Part shown: one piece after another, positions 12,157-22,947 of the stretch
Position numbering within the stretch: position 1 is the stretch's first letter
Layout: every line of letters starts with the position of its first letter
Source of the DNA: Cristatella mucedo
Lineage: Eukaryota > Bryozoa > Phylactolaemata > Cristatellidae
Assembly (NCBI GenBank): GCA_009760855.2
Contig: WPIO01000032.1
Span: 843,501-907,500, forward strand
DNA length: 64,000 nucleotides
Reading direction: 5' to 3'
The notes under the pieces: model-generated
The model's input: the letters and a program-made list of their open reading frames with translations, nothing else
Databases searched by the model: none
What the model was told of the DNA's origin: nothing
Translations under genes and position numbers: made by a program

Positions 12157-13310
12157 ACTCACCCTCTTGCTGATGTGATTGCCAAGCACAATCTAGGCTT
12201 TCACTTCTATGCGGATGACACTCAGTTGTACCTCTGCTTTGATCCCTCCCAGCCTTCGAGCACCTCAAATTCTCCCGACTAACTTGCTGCATGCATTAAT
12301 GACATCCGCACATGGGTGGCAGCAAATTTTCTAAAACTGAACGATGATAAAACTAACTTAATAGTTATGGGAAAACCCAGTGTGATTCAGAGATTGGAAA
12401 GGCTGACTCTCAAAATTGGCTCTGCCAGAATATCTCCTGTTAAATCAGCTCGAAATCTAGGTGTCATATTTAAAAGCGACCTCTCGTTAGACGACCATAT
12501 CAGCTCCACAGTCAAATCTGCCTATTTTCAGCTTCATAACATTGCTAAAATTCGGGCTTGTTTTGAGAAGGATACCACGTCCAAGTTGGTCCATGCATTC
12601 GTGACATCCCGTCTCGACTTCTGCAACTCACTGCTTATTGGCCTACCAGCATGTGCGATCAGGCGATTGCAGATGGTGCAAAACTCTGCAGCTAGGCATG
12701 TCTGTCGTGAGCGTCCCAGTTGCCACATTACTCCACTTCTCGCCGACCTGCACTGGCTACCAGTAAAGCAACGGATTGACTTCAAGGTTTTGTCGCTCAC
12801 TTTTAGGTCCCTTCATTCTATGGCTCCAGCCTATCTCTCCGATATACTCCCCCATCAGGCCAAGCATCGTACCACCAGCTTTTCGGAATCCAATAGTGTA
12901 CAAATACCTCATACAAACCTTAAATCCTTTGGAGACCGTGCATTTAGTTCGTATGCTCCCAAAGCCTGGAACTCCCTCCCGACATGCGTCAGAACAACCC
13001 CTGACCTGAACACATTTAAAAGGAACTTAAAAACACACCTATTTAGGACAGCATTTAGTGGGTCACTGTGATTCGTCCTTGATGTGCTTATGCGTGCTGA
13101 CACTGTGCATGCTGCCACTAACCACATTTGCATGCTCACCCTGTGCATGTCATCCCTAACCATGTTATTCATTTGTTTGTTTTTCAAGCATGATTTTACT
13201 TACCATTCAATTGCATTTCACTTTGCAGCAAATTTAAAGCGCCTTGAAAGAGATTAGGTTCTCTGTGGGCGCTTCTTTGAGTGCATTATTATTATTATAT
13301 TAATATTATA
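12157..13310 (+). mobile_element. LINE family 1 (L2/CR1-like), best-preserved 3' copy
   Basis: 5'-truncated copy starting just before RT motif C (FYADDTQLY; the YADD codons lie at 12208-12219) and ending in the (ATT)n tail at about 13280-13310. The 3' UTR carries the AAAGCGCCTTGAAAGAGATTAG motif shared by all family 1 copies. This is the reference for recognising the other fragments. Confidence 0.92.
12283..13071 (+). pseudogene. LINE ORF2 reverse transcriptase C-terminus, truncated
   Basis: Long frame open from 12283 (after a TAA where other copies have a sense codon) to the natural stop at 13071. Readable blocks in order: NFLKLNDDKTNLIVMGKPSV (end of the palm), LGVIFKSDLSLDDHISSTVK and AFVTSRLDFCNSLLIGLP (thumb region), ITPLLADLHWLPVKQRIDFK, and the C-terminal SFGDRAFSSYAPKAWNSLPT with FKRNLKTHLFRTAF. 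These are typical of L2/CR1-group elements. No endonuclease domain and no upstream RT motifs are present, so it cannot encode a working enzyme. Confidence 0.9.
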
Positions 13311-13977
13311 CTGAACGAGAAAATCTTTAAAAGGTAAACCGTGAGAATATCAAGTCGATGTCGATTGTGAATGACACGAAGCTTTATTCATTTATTCGAG
13401 ATCTGATTATGGCTACAGGTGTGATTAAGGCTTTACATAAGGTGCATATTTTCCATGAGTACTTTCTAATGACTAGCCTTTTTCGATCCGTTCTTAAAAA
13501 TTTTGCAATATTATGCATTAGCCGAATTTGCCACTCAGCCCCTAAATCTTTAAAGCCTAAATCTAATTCATTGTTTAGCATATGTTCTGGTAATAGCTCT
13601 GCGATTGAGGCTAGAATTGAAATCAAAATTAGAAGGCCGACCAATAATGAGGCGCATGCCCTATACCTTGATGCCAACATCTACACACAGGCTGCATGCC
13701 ACTTAGCATGCATAGCTTGACATTGACATAGCATACCAGTTGATGCTTCCCTGACTTTTATGAAACAACTAGCAAGTGCATCGAGTACCTAGACCAGCAA
13801 TCACAGATGGCCTAAAATGCTAAAATTGCTCTTCAATTCGTCAATCATTGTATTTGGCCACCCAGTAGTATTGGACAGACTCTAGAACTTCCTGCTAAAT
13901 ATGCTGCTTGCTAAAATCAAGGTTCTACCTATCACTGACCAGTTTGTGAGGGAGAAGCTTGATGAAATTCTACGGGT

Positions 13978-14110
13978 TATCTATATATCAATTGATATAT
14001 ATCAATTTGATTATCAATCATCAAAATCAATAATGATATATTGATAGATATCAATAAATTGATAGATATCAATATTGATAGATATCTCGGTTATCTATCA
14101 AGTGATCGGT
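13978..14110. repeat. AT-rich palindromic / tandem TTGATAGATATCAA cluster
   Basis: A perfect 16-bp palindrome (ATTGATATATATCAAT, 13991-14006) is followed by about three head-to-tail copies of an 18-20 bp ATTGATAGATATCAAT unit, itself nearly palindromic. Confidence 0.85.
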
Positions 14111-14289
14111 CAAATTATCTACGTTATCTGCAAGAATTGTCTACCAACCCTCTCCGGGCTGTATAATGTTCGGATTACCTAACAGAAATATTCGAGTGTG
14201 TCAGGTCTTTATTGATAGTTCCTGACTTGAAAGCTGACGACCATATGAATGGTCAATTAGTTTCTCGTTTCTGTCTGGAGAGCTGCTAA

Positions 14290-15330
14290 ATAATCCAACA
14301 TGTTCGTCGTATGCCTTTTATTGTTGGCCATATTCTGGATCTCATCACAAACAATATCGGCCAGCTGAACTTTTTGCATAACCCATGACTATTTAGACTA
14401 CTTGTTCAGTCTCATTAATGGTTCCTGCTCTATCGTATGTGGAGATCAGTGTCAGGGTTTTCCAGTTATGCAACTTGAAAAGCTTTTATGCTGGAGAAGT
14501 TTTTTAATCTGTTTGCGACGCAGATCCACTCGATCTACAACCAAGTTTTCTATGTCAGTATCGACACTCCCCTTATACATCAAACTCAAACACGTGAGTG
14601 CTCTCGGTGACATCCTCCCCTTTACCCTATAAATAAACGTACTGGTTAATGGAGATTTTTTTAATTTACCTATTAACTTCAAAAGTTGCATCTTTTAAAT
14701 CCTTGTTTGAACACTGCTTTTGTCTTTGTCTTATTCTGATCTAGCTAGTTTCTCAAAATTCCTTCTTAAATTTACCTGAGAGCTTAGAAAAGCAAGCAAT
14801 TATATTTTATATTTTAATTGCTAACTTAAATGCTGCGATTAAGAACCACAGTAAGTTTTTAAGACTGTTTGTTTTTCTAATTCTAAGAGTGTAACTATGT
14901 TAACGGTGCTGCCGATGCAATTTCTGCATTATGTATTTAAATGATTGCACTAATCTGGCCTCTCCATAACCACTTCCCACTAAAAAATTAGAGTAAGAAA
15001 CTGCGAGCTTCTTCAATAAATTACGACTTTATTTTTATTACACGGAGCAGTTACTTTAATTAAACTTTGAAGAAAATTATCTCTAGGTGACCAGCTATGA
15101 GCCCCACCTGGTCTTTTCCAGGAGACATTTTTATCCTGTCACAACACAGACTTTTTCCTCCGATAGATAATCTTGCTAATAAGTCTTTTAAACCTGCAAC
15201 CGTTAAAACAATACTTTAAAACCCTGAATCAGATTAAGAAGTCCAAGGGAACTAACACAGTATTTTCCTTCTCTTTTTTGTCCAAAGTTATTGAAAATAT
15301 TTGGGCTAAGTAGCCTGTAGCACATATTGA
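14290..15330 (+). mobile_element. Possible very decayed LINE (endonuclease to RT start)
   Basis: A GHILDLI-like piece (about 14330) resembles the endonuclease GHTLDLV motif. A weak SK..EKI-like piece near 15280 is where RT would begin. The rest is unreadable, so this is tentative. The surrounding 13310-16880 has no supported gene. Confidence 0.25.
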
Positions 15331-16879
15331 AAATTATTATTTGCTAGAATAATTTCATTTATGATTTAAGCAGCACCTAAATGTAACCAATGCCATTGTA
15401 AGCAAAGAGAAAGGCATAAATGTTACTGCCATGTAACCGATCGGTGAGTGATTAGCGACTGTATGGTGACTATGTTAGTGGGTTATGAAAAGCTAAACAA
15501 AACTGTCCAATGGAAGAGACAAACCACTAGTTTGAAAATCTTGCCTGAAATCTTTCACTCTCCCTGTCTGTAATTTACTTATGACTCAGGTCACGACCTG
15601 CTAGTGGACCATGATCTTTCAAGGGAAGCTAAAAACCAGATCTATTTCTCACGGGTTTGTCGGATCTATTAAAAGTGGACTTTTTTGCTAGTGCATCCTG
15701 ACTCTGAGCATAATATTTAATGTAATATTGCCTTTTCTGTAACGCCAACAAGGCGAATGGACGGCTGGATGTTATATGGCAGAGTTTTTACTAGATCACC
15801 CCAGTCATAGGCAGCTTTTGGCATGCCGAAGGTAACCAGCAGACTAAAGCTCACCTAATATGGAACATTCGACTAGCCGAGCTGTATTTTGTCAGGATAT
15901 CGTTCGTGGAAGTGGGAGCACTATGAAAGTAGCAGCTCTGGACGTGTAGGACGTGAAGGTGCAACATTCGGCTGCATGAGATTGGTTGGCATCGTATAGG
16001 AATTGTGGACGACAGTTCAGTACAGACTAGAGTCTGGAGAGCTAGGGATCTGTCACCGGCGGTCTGTAAACTTTGGAAGTGAGCAGCTAACTCATTTGCA
16101 TGGTAACACTGCGGCTACAATTATATAAGCTGAAACTGAAACACCAGTTCAGCTAGGTGTAAAGGACCCAAGCGATAGCGTACCGTGTAGGTACCAGACA
16201 GCATTAGTCTCTATCGTTTGGTCCATTATAAAAATAAATACGACGAAAGTCTGAATATCTTAGATACCTTGAATGGCCTAGCATGGATATTCATAACAGC
16301 AGCAGAGGCCTAGAATATTTTTCACAGCCATATCAGAAACCATTGGCAGTAATCCAGTAAAGACAAAACCAGTAAGCTAGTTGAATGCTGAACGAGTCAC
16401 CTTTTTAGATACACTCTAGGCAGACACAGGGATAGAATGTGCTGGTTATTTGTGGAAGCAGTTTTATACTAAAAACCTTTCATTTAAGCCTTAGGAAGCG
16501 GTTAAGGAGTACAATTTAAAACTTCGAGCGAATAAAAAAGTCTTAATACAGAATCGCCAACAAGAGGATCTGAGTGAAGAAGTCCGGCCACATGCTTATG
16601 GTGTCCTGTAAGTAGGATCGAGAATGTATCCTCGTTTAGTTTAAGGATATATGCAGACATCAAAGACAAAATTTAAAGAGGCAATCGTGAAGTGTTTAGT
16701 TGCTGAAGTGGATTTTATTCTGCATTCATTTGAATTCCAAAAGAAGCATGGTATACAATGAATAGAAGTGACAGCCGATCCCATAGGTCTGAATAATTTT
16801 TCCACGAGGCTCGGTATAAATGGAGAACCCCCGCGAATCAAGAACGGCCGCTTGTGGAACTCTGCACATGAATGGTCTG

Positions 16880-17730
16880 CTGGATATGAAAGCGACACTG
16901 GACCAAGAGAACTTGAGCAACTACCGCCCAGTCTCCTTTCTATCATTCCTGTAAAAAGACATTGGACCGAGTCGTGGCAGACCCACTGACCTCATATATT
17001 GATATTGAAACTTCGAACCTTGCTAGTAAGTTCTAGTCTAGCTTTACAGCTTATCACTGAAACGAGTCAGCATTGCTTCGGGTGTGGCAACGATCTGCTT
17101 AGGAATGCAGACATGGGTAGATTATCTCTGCTTTTTTTGCTTGATCTTTCGGCAGCTTTAGATAATATCGATCACTAAGTTGTTCTTGAGCGCCAATCGT
17201 CTCATCTGTGCACCACTGGCACTGCTCTGCAATGGTTCAGGTCCTATGTAAATGGTAACTTCAGAGTAGTGATGTGAATGGACAAAGATAGCTTGAGGTA
17301 CCTCTGAAATATGGGTTACCTCAGGGCTCCGTTCTAGGACCGCTTTTTTCAAGGTTTATATGCTCCCACTTGCAGATGTGATTGCCATGCACAATATAGG
17401 CTTTCACTTCTATGTGGACCTGAACACATTTAAAAGGAACTTAAAAACACACCTATTTAGGACAGTATTTAGTGGGTCCCTGTGATTCGTCCTTGATGTG
17501 CTTATGCGTGCTGACACTGTGCATGCTGACACTAACTGCTGCCACTAACTACATTTGCATGCTGACCCTGTGCATGTCACCCCTAACCATATTATTCATT
17601 TCGTTTGTTTTTCAAGCATGAATTTACTTACCATTCAATTGCATTTCACTTTACAGCAAATGTAAAGCGCCTAGAGAGAGATTAAGTTCTCTGAGGGTGC
17701 TTTATCAAGTGATTTATTATTATTATTACC
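16880..17730 (+). mobile_element. LINE family 1 fragment with internal deletion
   Basis: Sense copy covering the RT start (NYRPVS block near 16920), LLFLLDLSAALDNID (near 17130-17165) and the GNG..LGP-type block to FHFYVD at about 17420. It then jumps straight to the C-terminal LNTFKRNLKTHLFRTVF and the 3' UTR with an ATT tail ending near 17728. Relative to 12157-13310, about 800 bases are missing at 17417/17418. Confidence 0.85.
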
Positions 17731-17734
17731 CAGG

Positions 17735-18440
17735 TTGGGTTCGGTTGGCTGGGATCGGACGGCTATAGTGAGGGTTAGGGTCACCGGCTAGGCCGGAGTC
17801 AGACCTATGCATTGCCGGATGAGTGGTGACGAGAGGTCACCGGGGCTCGTGGGTACGGGAAGTTGGCCAAGTAAGTCGTGGTGTTGGAGGCTCACGGTCT
17901 CGCCGAGTTATGCACCTGGATTCGTGCAGGCGGGCTCCTGCGATGCTGCCACACACGCAAGGGAACGAGTACCCAAGGCCCGAGCGGAGCTGGATAGCTC
18001 GCTTGTTGTTGACTTGTTTATATTCCGCGTTCTCCGTGTAGCGTGTTCGTGACCCCCCATGTGTTGGCGTCTTTCGGTGGAAGCTTACGACTGTAGTAGT
18101 TGTCGACTCGAACTAGCCAGCAGTTACTCAGCCAGCCGGGTTTTGGACGGCGTACGCTCGTACTGTTGAACTCGGAGTCGGTACAACGACAGGACTGCAG
18201 AAGCCGACTGACCCCAACTAACACGTTTGTTCGCGCTTGCTGCGTCATCGCGCTCCCATAGTGTATAATGTATAGGATCCTCCCTGTAGACTTGTTTAGT
18301 TCACCTGTTGTTGTTGGCGCATGCGTTATAAAGATGTTTAACCTGACGGCCGCTCGTCTTACCCTAGCTCGGCGGCATGGCGAGCGGCATCGTGGCCGGA
18401 GTATGACGGGTTGGGCGGGAAATAGCCTTTGACCCCTAGA
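17735..18440. other. GC-rich block of unknown origin
   Basis: Clearly richer in G+C than its AT-rich surroundings. It sits between a LINE tail and the truncated 3' side of the Gypsy element. Open frames (81 codons on +, 76 on -) look like by-products of high GC. It may be an LTR, UTR or insertion remnant, but it does not match the putative Gypsy LTR at 20758-20943. Confidence 0.4.
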
Positions 18441-18446
18441 ACCCGG

Positions 18447-18902
18447 TTACACAGCTACCACGTCCCACGGCCATCCTACAGGTATCGTTACCCGCGGGGC
18501 GTTAACGAGCTGCGTCCCCTTAACCGATTGGCATACCTGGCATGACCGGCAATATAGCATGACGTCACGGTTCATATAGACCCAATAAGTGTGGTCTCGT
18601 AGTCGGTCGTACGTCCGCTTACTGCCTTGGTGACCGCTGTCGTCATGATGCCGTCTGAGCTGTTCTTCTCGGCTGGCTGGCGGCGCGACCAAAGCATATC
18701 TATATTCGGCTCCTGGTCGAGGGCGAAAGTAGCGGTAGAGGACGCCGTCGACCAGTATTAGCTGGACCCACATTTGTCGGAACCGCCGTAATGGATGACG
18801 GGTCCACTGTGGTGATTGGTTTGAACCGGCCTCCAGTGCCTCTGCCACAGCCATAGAAAACGGATCTCGCAGCTGCATCTCTCTGATGTCGCTCACCTTC
18901 AC
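18447..18902 (-). pseudogene. Gypsy integrase N-terminal part
   Basis: About 150 codons are open. The zinc-binding H2C2 region is readable as HHDDSGHQGSKRTYDRLRDH followed by YCRSCQVCQSVKG, i.e. paired His then paired Cys as in the HHCC fold of retroviral-type integrases. The frame ends at WPWDVVAV, where intact elements continue into the DDE catalytic core, so the catalytic part is absent. Confidence 0.88.
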
Positions 18903-18929
18903 CGCCGGCCAAACCTCGGCGAGACACGC

Positions 18930-19349
18930 TCACAGGTCCTCAGTTGGCTGGCCAGACAGGACGTCTGCCTGGGTGTTAAGCTGCGCTCTCCAGTACGGTT
19001 TTTCAAACTCGAACTCCTGCAAGGCGACAGCCCAGCGTGCCAGAATCCCCAGGGCTTTCTGGTCGGGAAGCCGCGCAAGCGGATTGAGATCGGTTCTGGC
19101 CTCGAATCCTCGACCCAGGAGATAGTGCAAGAACTCCTTCAAGGCGTATATGAGTGGCAGACACTATTTTTGGGTGGTGCCATAGTTTCGTTCACTAGGA
19201 GACAAGGCGCGGCTCTTGAACGCCAGCAATCGGCCTTCTTGCTTCAATATCCCAACGAGATCTTGGTCACTGGCGTCGGTCGAGACGACGAAAGGCTCGG
19301 CAGTCGTCGGGTAGGCAAGCACCGGGGCCGTGGCCAGCGCCCCCTTCAA
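18930..19349 (-). pseudogene. Gypsy RNase H domain remnant
   Basis: The first piece (19164-19349) reads APVLAYPTTAEPFVVSTDAS and KSRALSPSERNY, the start of the Ty3/Gypsy RNase H with its STDAS catalytic-type motif. The second piece (18930-19142) reads FEARTDLNPLARL and LARWAVALQEFEFEKPY. They lie in different frames, so at least one indel separates them. Confidence 0.85.
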
Positions 19350-19431
19350 TAGCTCAAAGTGCTATTGCTGGGTCCGCTCCCAGGTGTATGGCGTCTCAGC
19401 CGCAAGCAGTGCATGCTAAGGGGGGGCCAAC

Positions 19432-19890
19432 TCAGCAAAGCAATTGATGAACCAGCGATAGTAGGACCCAAGCCCAAAAAAGTGCGAAGCTCTGACACCT
19501 AAGTCGGCGTTGGCTAGTAGCTGACTTGGCGCACTTTCTCTGGGTCATGCCGTTACTGTCAAAGACACTGGCCACTGGCCAGTCGTTGAGTTGGCGAACT
19601 TTCTCCTGGTCAGGGCGCATGCCGTTCCTGTCAAAGACATGCCCCAGGTATTTCGCCTCCTCACTGTCCGGTGGCCCGAAAGGCTGATTGGCCGCCCTCT
19701 TTAAGGTCGTCCAGGTTGGAAGGTATAGTGCGTGTGTACAGCGGCGGGCAGCCTCTTCCTTAATTAATGATGCGTGTGAACCACTGTCGATCAATGCTAA
19801 TACAGTTTTGTCGCCGACGACGACAGCCATGCATGACGAACGTGCTCGCAACCCTCTAAGCATAGCTGTACCGCACAGGGGGCTCTCCAT
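19432..19890 (-). pseudogene. Gypsy protease fused to RT end by deletion
   Basis: One open frame of about 150 codons. Residues 25-45 show the aspartic protease signature VLALIDSGSHASLI. After about residue 70 it jumps directly to AKYLGHVFDRNGMRPDQEKV, the end of the RT fingers/palm region just before RNase H. The RT core (including the YxDD catalytic motif) is therefore deleted, with the frame retained across the junction near 19680. The result cannot reverse transcribe. Confidence 0.85.
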
Positions 19891-19892
19891 AC

Positions 19893-20640
19893 TCAGCCCA
19901 CGGCCCCCCAGCGAGGTGCGGGCCTCGCCCGTTTCCCTGAGGCTGTCTGGTAGTCGGTGCGGCTCTGTGGTTTGTACAGTTGCGGGCTACGTGGCCGAAG
20001 CCCGAGCACTCCCAGCACTGCACTTTCTTCGGGCCGCCGAAGTTTTCCGTCTGCCCGCGCTCGAGATGGCGCGGCCGAGCCCGCTAGCACCGCTGCACAC
20101 TCTCGTCCAAGCTCTCCCGATTCGTTCAGTGCTTCGACTCACATGAGCTGGAGCTCGGCCTCCAAGGTCGCCGGGCGGGCAGTAAGCTCGTCGACGACAT
20201 TCACACGCGTCGCTCCAGCTCGAAGGACGCTACGGTAGAATGTTTGCATCCTTGTTGCATAGCTATTAGAACCATGGCTCGCTTCAGAGAGTCCACTGGC
20301 GTTTTACAGTCCGACGAAGCCGTAATGGTGGAGGCCACACTGTCCGGCAGTCCATTCAAAAATGATGGTACAGGAGAGACTTTTGCGGCGTCGCTTAAGT
20401 CTGGCATCGCTTACCTGAGCAGGCGCTTGAAGTCGTACATAAAGTTCCGCACCGGCTCGCCATCCTGCATGAAGCGGCCTTCAAAGTCGCGGAGGTACTC
20501 ACCACGTCCCTCCTCTGGCGAGAACGCCTCCTCTAACGCTTCTTTTACTTCTTTTATCGTTCGCTTCCCGCTTTCCAGTTCCAAATATTAGACGAGCGCC
20601 TCACCCGCTAGAAAAGCTTGTACCTTGCTCATTCAAGATG
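19893..20640 (-). pseudogene. Gypsy gag remnant with CCHC zinc knuckle
   Basis: Minus-strand sequence at about 19969-20025 reads KKVQCWECSGFGHVARNC, a perfect CX2CX4HX4C zinc knuckle for RNA binding. Upstream pieces (for example 20201-20407) have gag-like helical sequence. No single frame spans the region. Confidence 0.75.
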
Positions 20641-20737
20641 CCTCATCCAAGCCGTTTTCCGACACACAGGCATCAAAACATTAATTCCAGAGGTCGAGCG
20701 GCAATCGGCCGTCATACACCGGCGGCATCATTGCAGT

Positions 20738-20755
20738 AACCATTCTCTGCTACCA
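20738..20755 (-). other. Primer-binding-like site of the Gypsy element
   Basis: TGGTAGCAGAGAATGG begins two bases after the LTR end ..CGTAACA on the minus strand. A TGG start is expected where a tRNA 3' CCA would pair. The specific tRNA was not identified. Confidence 0.5.
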
Positions 20756-20757
20756 AT

Positions 20758-20943
20758 TGTTACGTTACTGAGTCTCCAGCAGCAGCAGCTCTAGTGGAGT
20801 CTCAAGGAGACACGAAAACACGAGCAGACGAACGTGAGCGGTGAACGAAACTCGATCTTTATTCCCCCAGCAGGTACATGTGCAAGCTAGGGGTTGACTC
20901 ACCACAGATAAGGGGATCATCTGTGGTGGGCCACATGCTAACA
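20758..20943 (-). repeat. Putative 5' LTR of the Gypsy element
   Basis: On the minus strand it begins TGTTAGC and ends GTAACA, and carries an AATAAA at about 20857-20862. The left boundary is a guess because no second LTR was found to compare. Confidence 0.4.
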
Positions 20944-21599
20944 TCAAAGATTGCACCGATTCAATTGCTCAACCATCTGCTGCAGGTGGGGCATACGTTA
21001 GTGGTCGAGAAGCAATAGGCTCACCCAGCACAATTCAAAAACCATGAGTAGGGAATATGAATTGCAATCTTGCTAGTTTAGGTTGCCACTGTTTCGGAGG
21101 CATAATCATATTGGAACTCTCAGCAAAAAAAACAATCGAATCTAGAAGTTGCCCCTGTAATTTGAAGCATGTATAAAAGTTACAGTCGTTCTGAAACTTT
21201 GGCATGCAGCATCAGCATTGACATGAAATTACGACCACCCAGAGATTGTTGGTACAAGATTTACTATTGCTGTGAGCCATAGTGTATAGCTTGCTCGTGG
21301 TTTTTGTTTCTGTGGACGTGACAGCCTTAATTCGTATTCCTTATCTGCACATTTTGTCCTGGCAGAGTGAGCTCTGTACTTTCAAATAAAGGAAGAATTG
21401 AGAAAGGAGATACATTGAATACTTAAGAAAGACGATCAAATTACATAGCTTTCCAGCTTTTAGCTGCCATTCCCAAACTTGTACGCTGTGCATAGCTCAT
21501 CAACCGGGAAAGTTGCATGGGAATTCAAAGTGAATACAAGTTCTATGCTTAATTCTCCACAGTGATATGAGACAGACGTTTAAATCTGGTGGTTCGCCA

Positions 21600-22085
21600 C
21601 CGACGAGCTGATCATTTTAATCTGGTCAGAGCTGCTTAACATCCGCAGCTTGACTCGTTCACTCCTAGCTGAACCGGAGCATCTGTTTCTGCCTGCCAGT
21701 ACCCTCAGATCCCTCATGGGCAATGAATTAGCTATTCCGTTCATTCACTGAAAGTCGGTTAGCCACGGAAGGCTTTGCTCTGCAGTTGCTAAAGCTCACC
21801 ACCACAATACTAGCGATGTGTCATTTAACGTCCTGCTGCTTACTTGGGTGCACTTTTTCCAGCTCTGCTCTTTCTAGCCTACTCACTACACCAACTAATC
21901 TCCTGACTCAGCAATGCTTCCCACTCTCTCTTTGATGATTGTGATGAAGTCAATCGGTTACCAAATGCTCACAGAAAGCCCCATAGGCTTTTAGTGTACT
22001 TTTGAAAACACTCCTGCTCAAGACCCACTTAGTCCTCGAAGCTTTGTGGAGTTTCAAACGGAGATCTATTACGTGAGTTATAGAA
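21600..22085 (+). mobile_element. LINE family 2 fragment
   Basis: Sense decayed copy. It holds the ..LLAEPEHL..ASTLRSLM piece (about 21665-21720), then a 3' UTR matching the other family 2 copies (ATCGGTTACCAAATGCTCACAGAAAG; CTTTGTGGAGTTTC..CGGAGATC) to about 22065. Nothing supportable was seen in 20944-21600 or 22085-22680. Confidence 0.6.
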
Positions 22086-22680
22086 CTGAATATTCCTCAT
22101 TGTTGAGAGAGCTCATTTAACCTGGTCTGGTAATCGTGTTATTGCAGACACTAAGTTGTATGCCAATACTGCTATTCTGCCGGAGTGCTAAAGTCAGAAC
22201 AACGTACCCATTGCTATAGAAACCAAAGTTGAAAATAAGCTATGCACGTTCGTAATGGTATTTTAGTCCTTTTAAAATACTTGAAATGAGCAGCTCAATC
22301 TGACAACTGCGATATATTTATGTTTTGAAAACAAGCGAACTGGCAAGGAGATCCCGACATGAATGTAACCCCAATTACCTCAATGGAAGATCTTGATGTA
22401 AAACTAATTGGTTGTGTCTGCTACTCAACGTTTTATCTGCGTAATGCTTATTTTATTTATCTAACGAAAAATCCCAAACGGCTAACCGCTATTTCGAATA
22501 AAAAAATTCATATTCATACTCATCTTTCCTAAAGTCGCCACTATGCTCCTGGTATTCTTCAATAAGATATGGAGAAAATGTATCAGGTTATACCCATGAC
22601 TGTCGTGTTCATTGAAGAAATATTGATGGCAAAGAAAACCGTTCATAAAGATTGTGGTTTTGTTTATGTATACCGCAGTC

Positions 22681-22947
22681 TGTCACAGCACCTAAATGTG
22701 GTTATCTGCCAGTACTAGGCTGGGTGGCCCTCCCGACCACCGGCTAGCCAATCGGAGCTCAGCTAGGCGTTGGCAACGGCGCCAACGAATGAGAGTGCAG
22801 CGTTCCGGTACAGCAGACGACAGAAGCTGGCGAACGTCTGCGGCAGTGAGTAGTTCTTCCGCCGGTGAGTGTGTAGAGGAAATAAACTGGTGGTGTTCCT
22901 CGTCGGCTAGCGTGCTGTGCCGCTCGCCGACGGTAATTCAGACTACA
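22681..22947 (+). repeat. LTR-like unit (possible solo LTR)
   Basis: GC-rich unit beginning TGTCACA and ending GACTACA (TG..CA), with an AATAAA at about 22888 and AT-rich flanks. No target duplication and no internal retroelement sequence were seen next to it. It differs from the LTR at 52970-53283. Confidence 0.4.

Larger units (their letters stand above)
18447..20943 (-). mobile_element. Ty3/Gypsy LTR retrotransposon, defective
   Basis: Domain order on the minus strand is putative 5' LTR, primer-binding-like site, gag with zinc knuckle, protease, RT remnant, RNase H and integrase start. That order (RT-RNaseH before integrase) defines Ty3/Gypsy. The element stops within the integrase at about 18447, and no 3' LTR was found. 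Stops and frame changes separate the domains. It is GC-rich compared with its flanks, suggesting a different origin or younger age. Confidence 0.88.

Noticed and set aside
12534-13187. Minus-strand frames opposite the LINE reverse transcriptase
   Set aside because: Shadow frames of the sense RT coding sequence.
18886-20591. Several + frames of 75-152 codons opposite the Gypsy element
   Set aside because: They are antisense to recognisable gag, protease, RNase H and integrase sequence; open only because of high GC.
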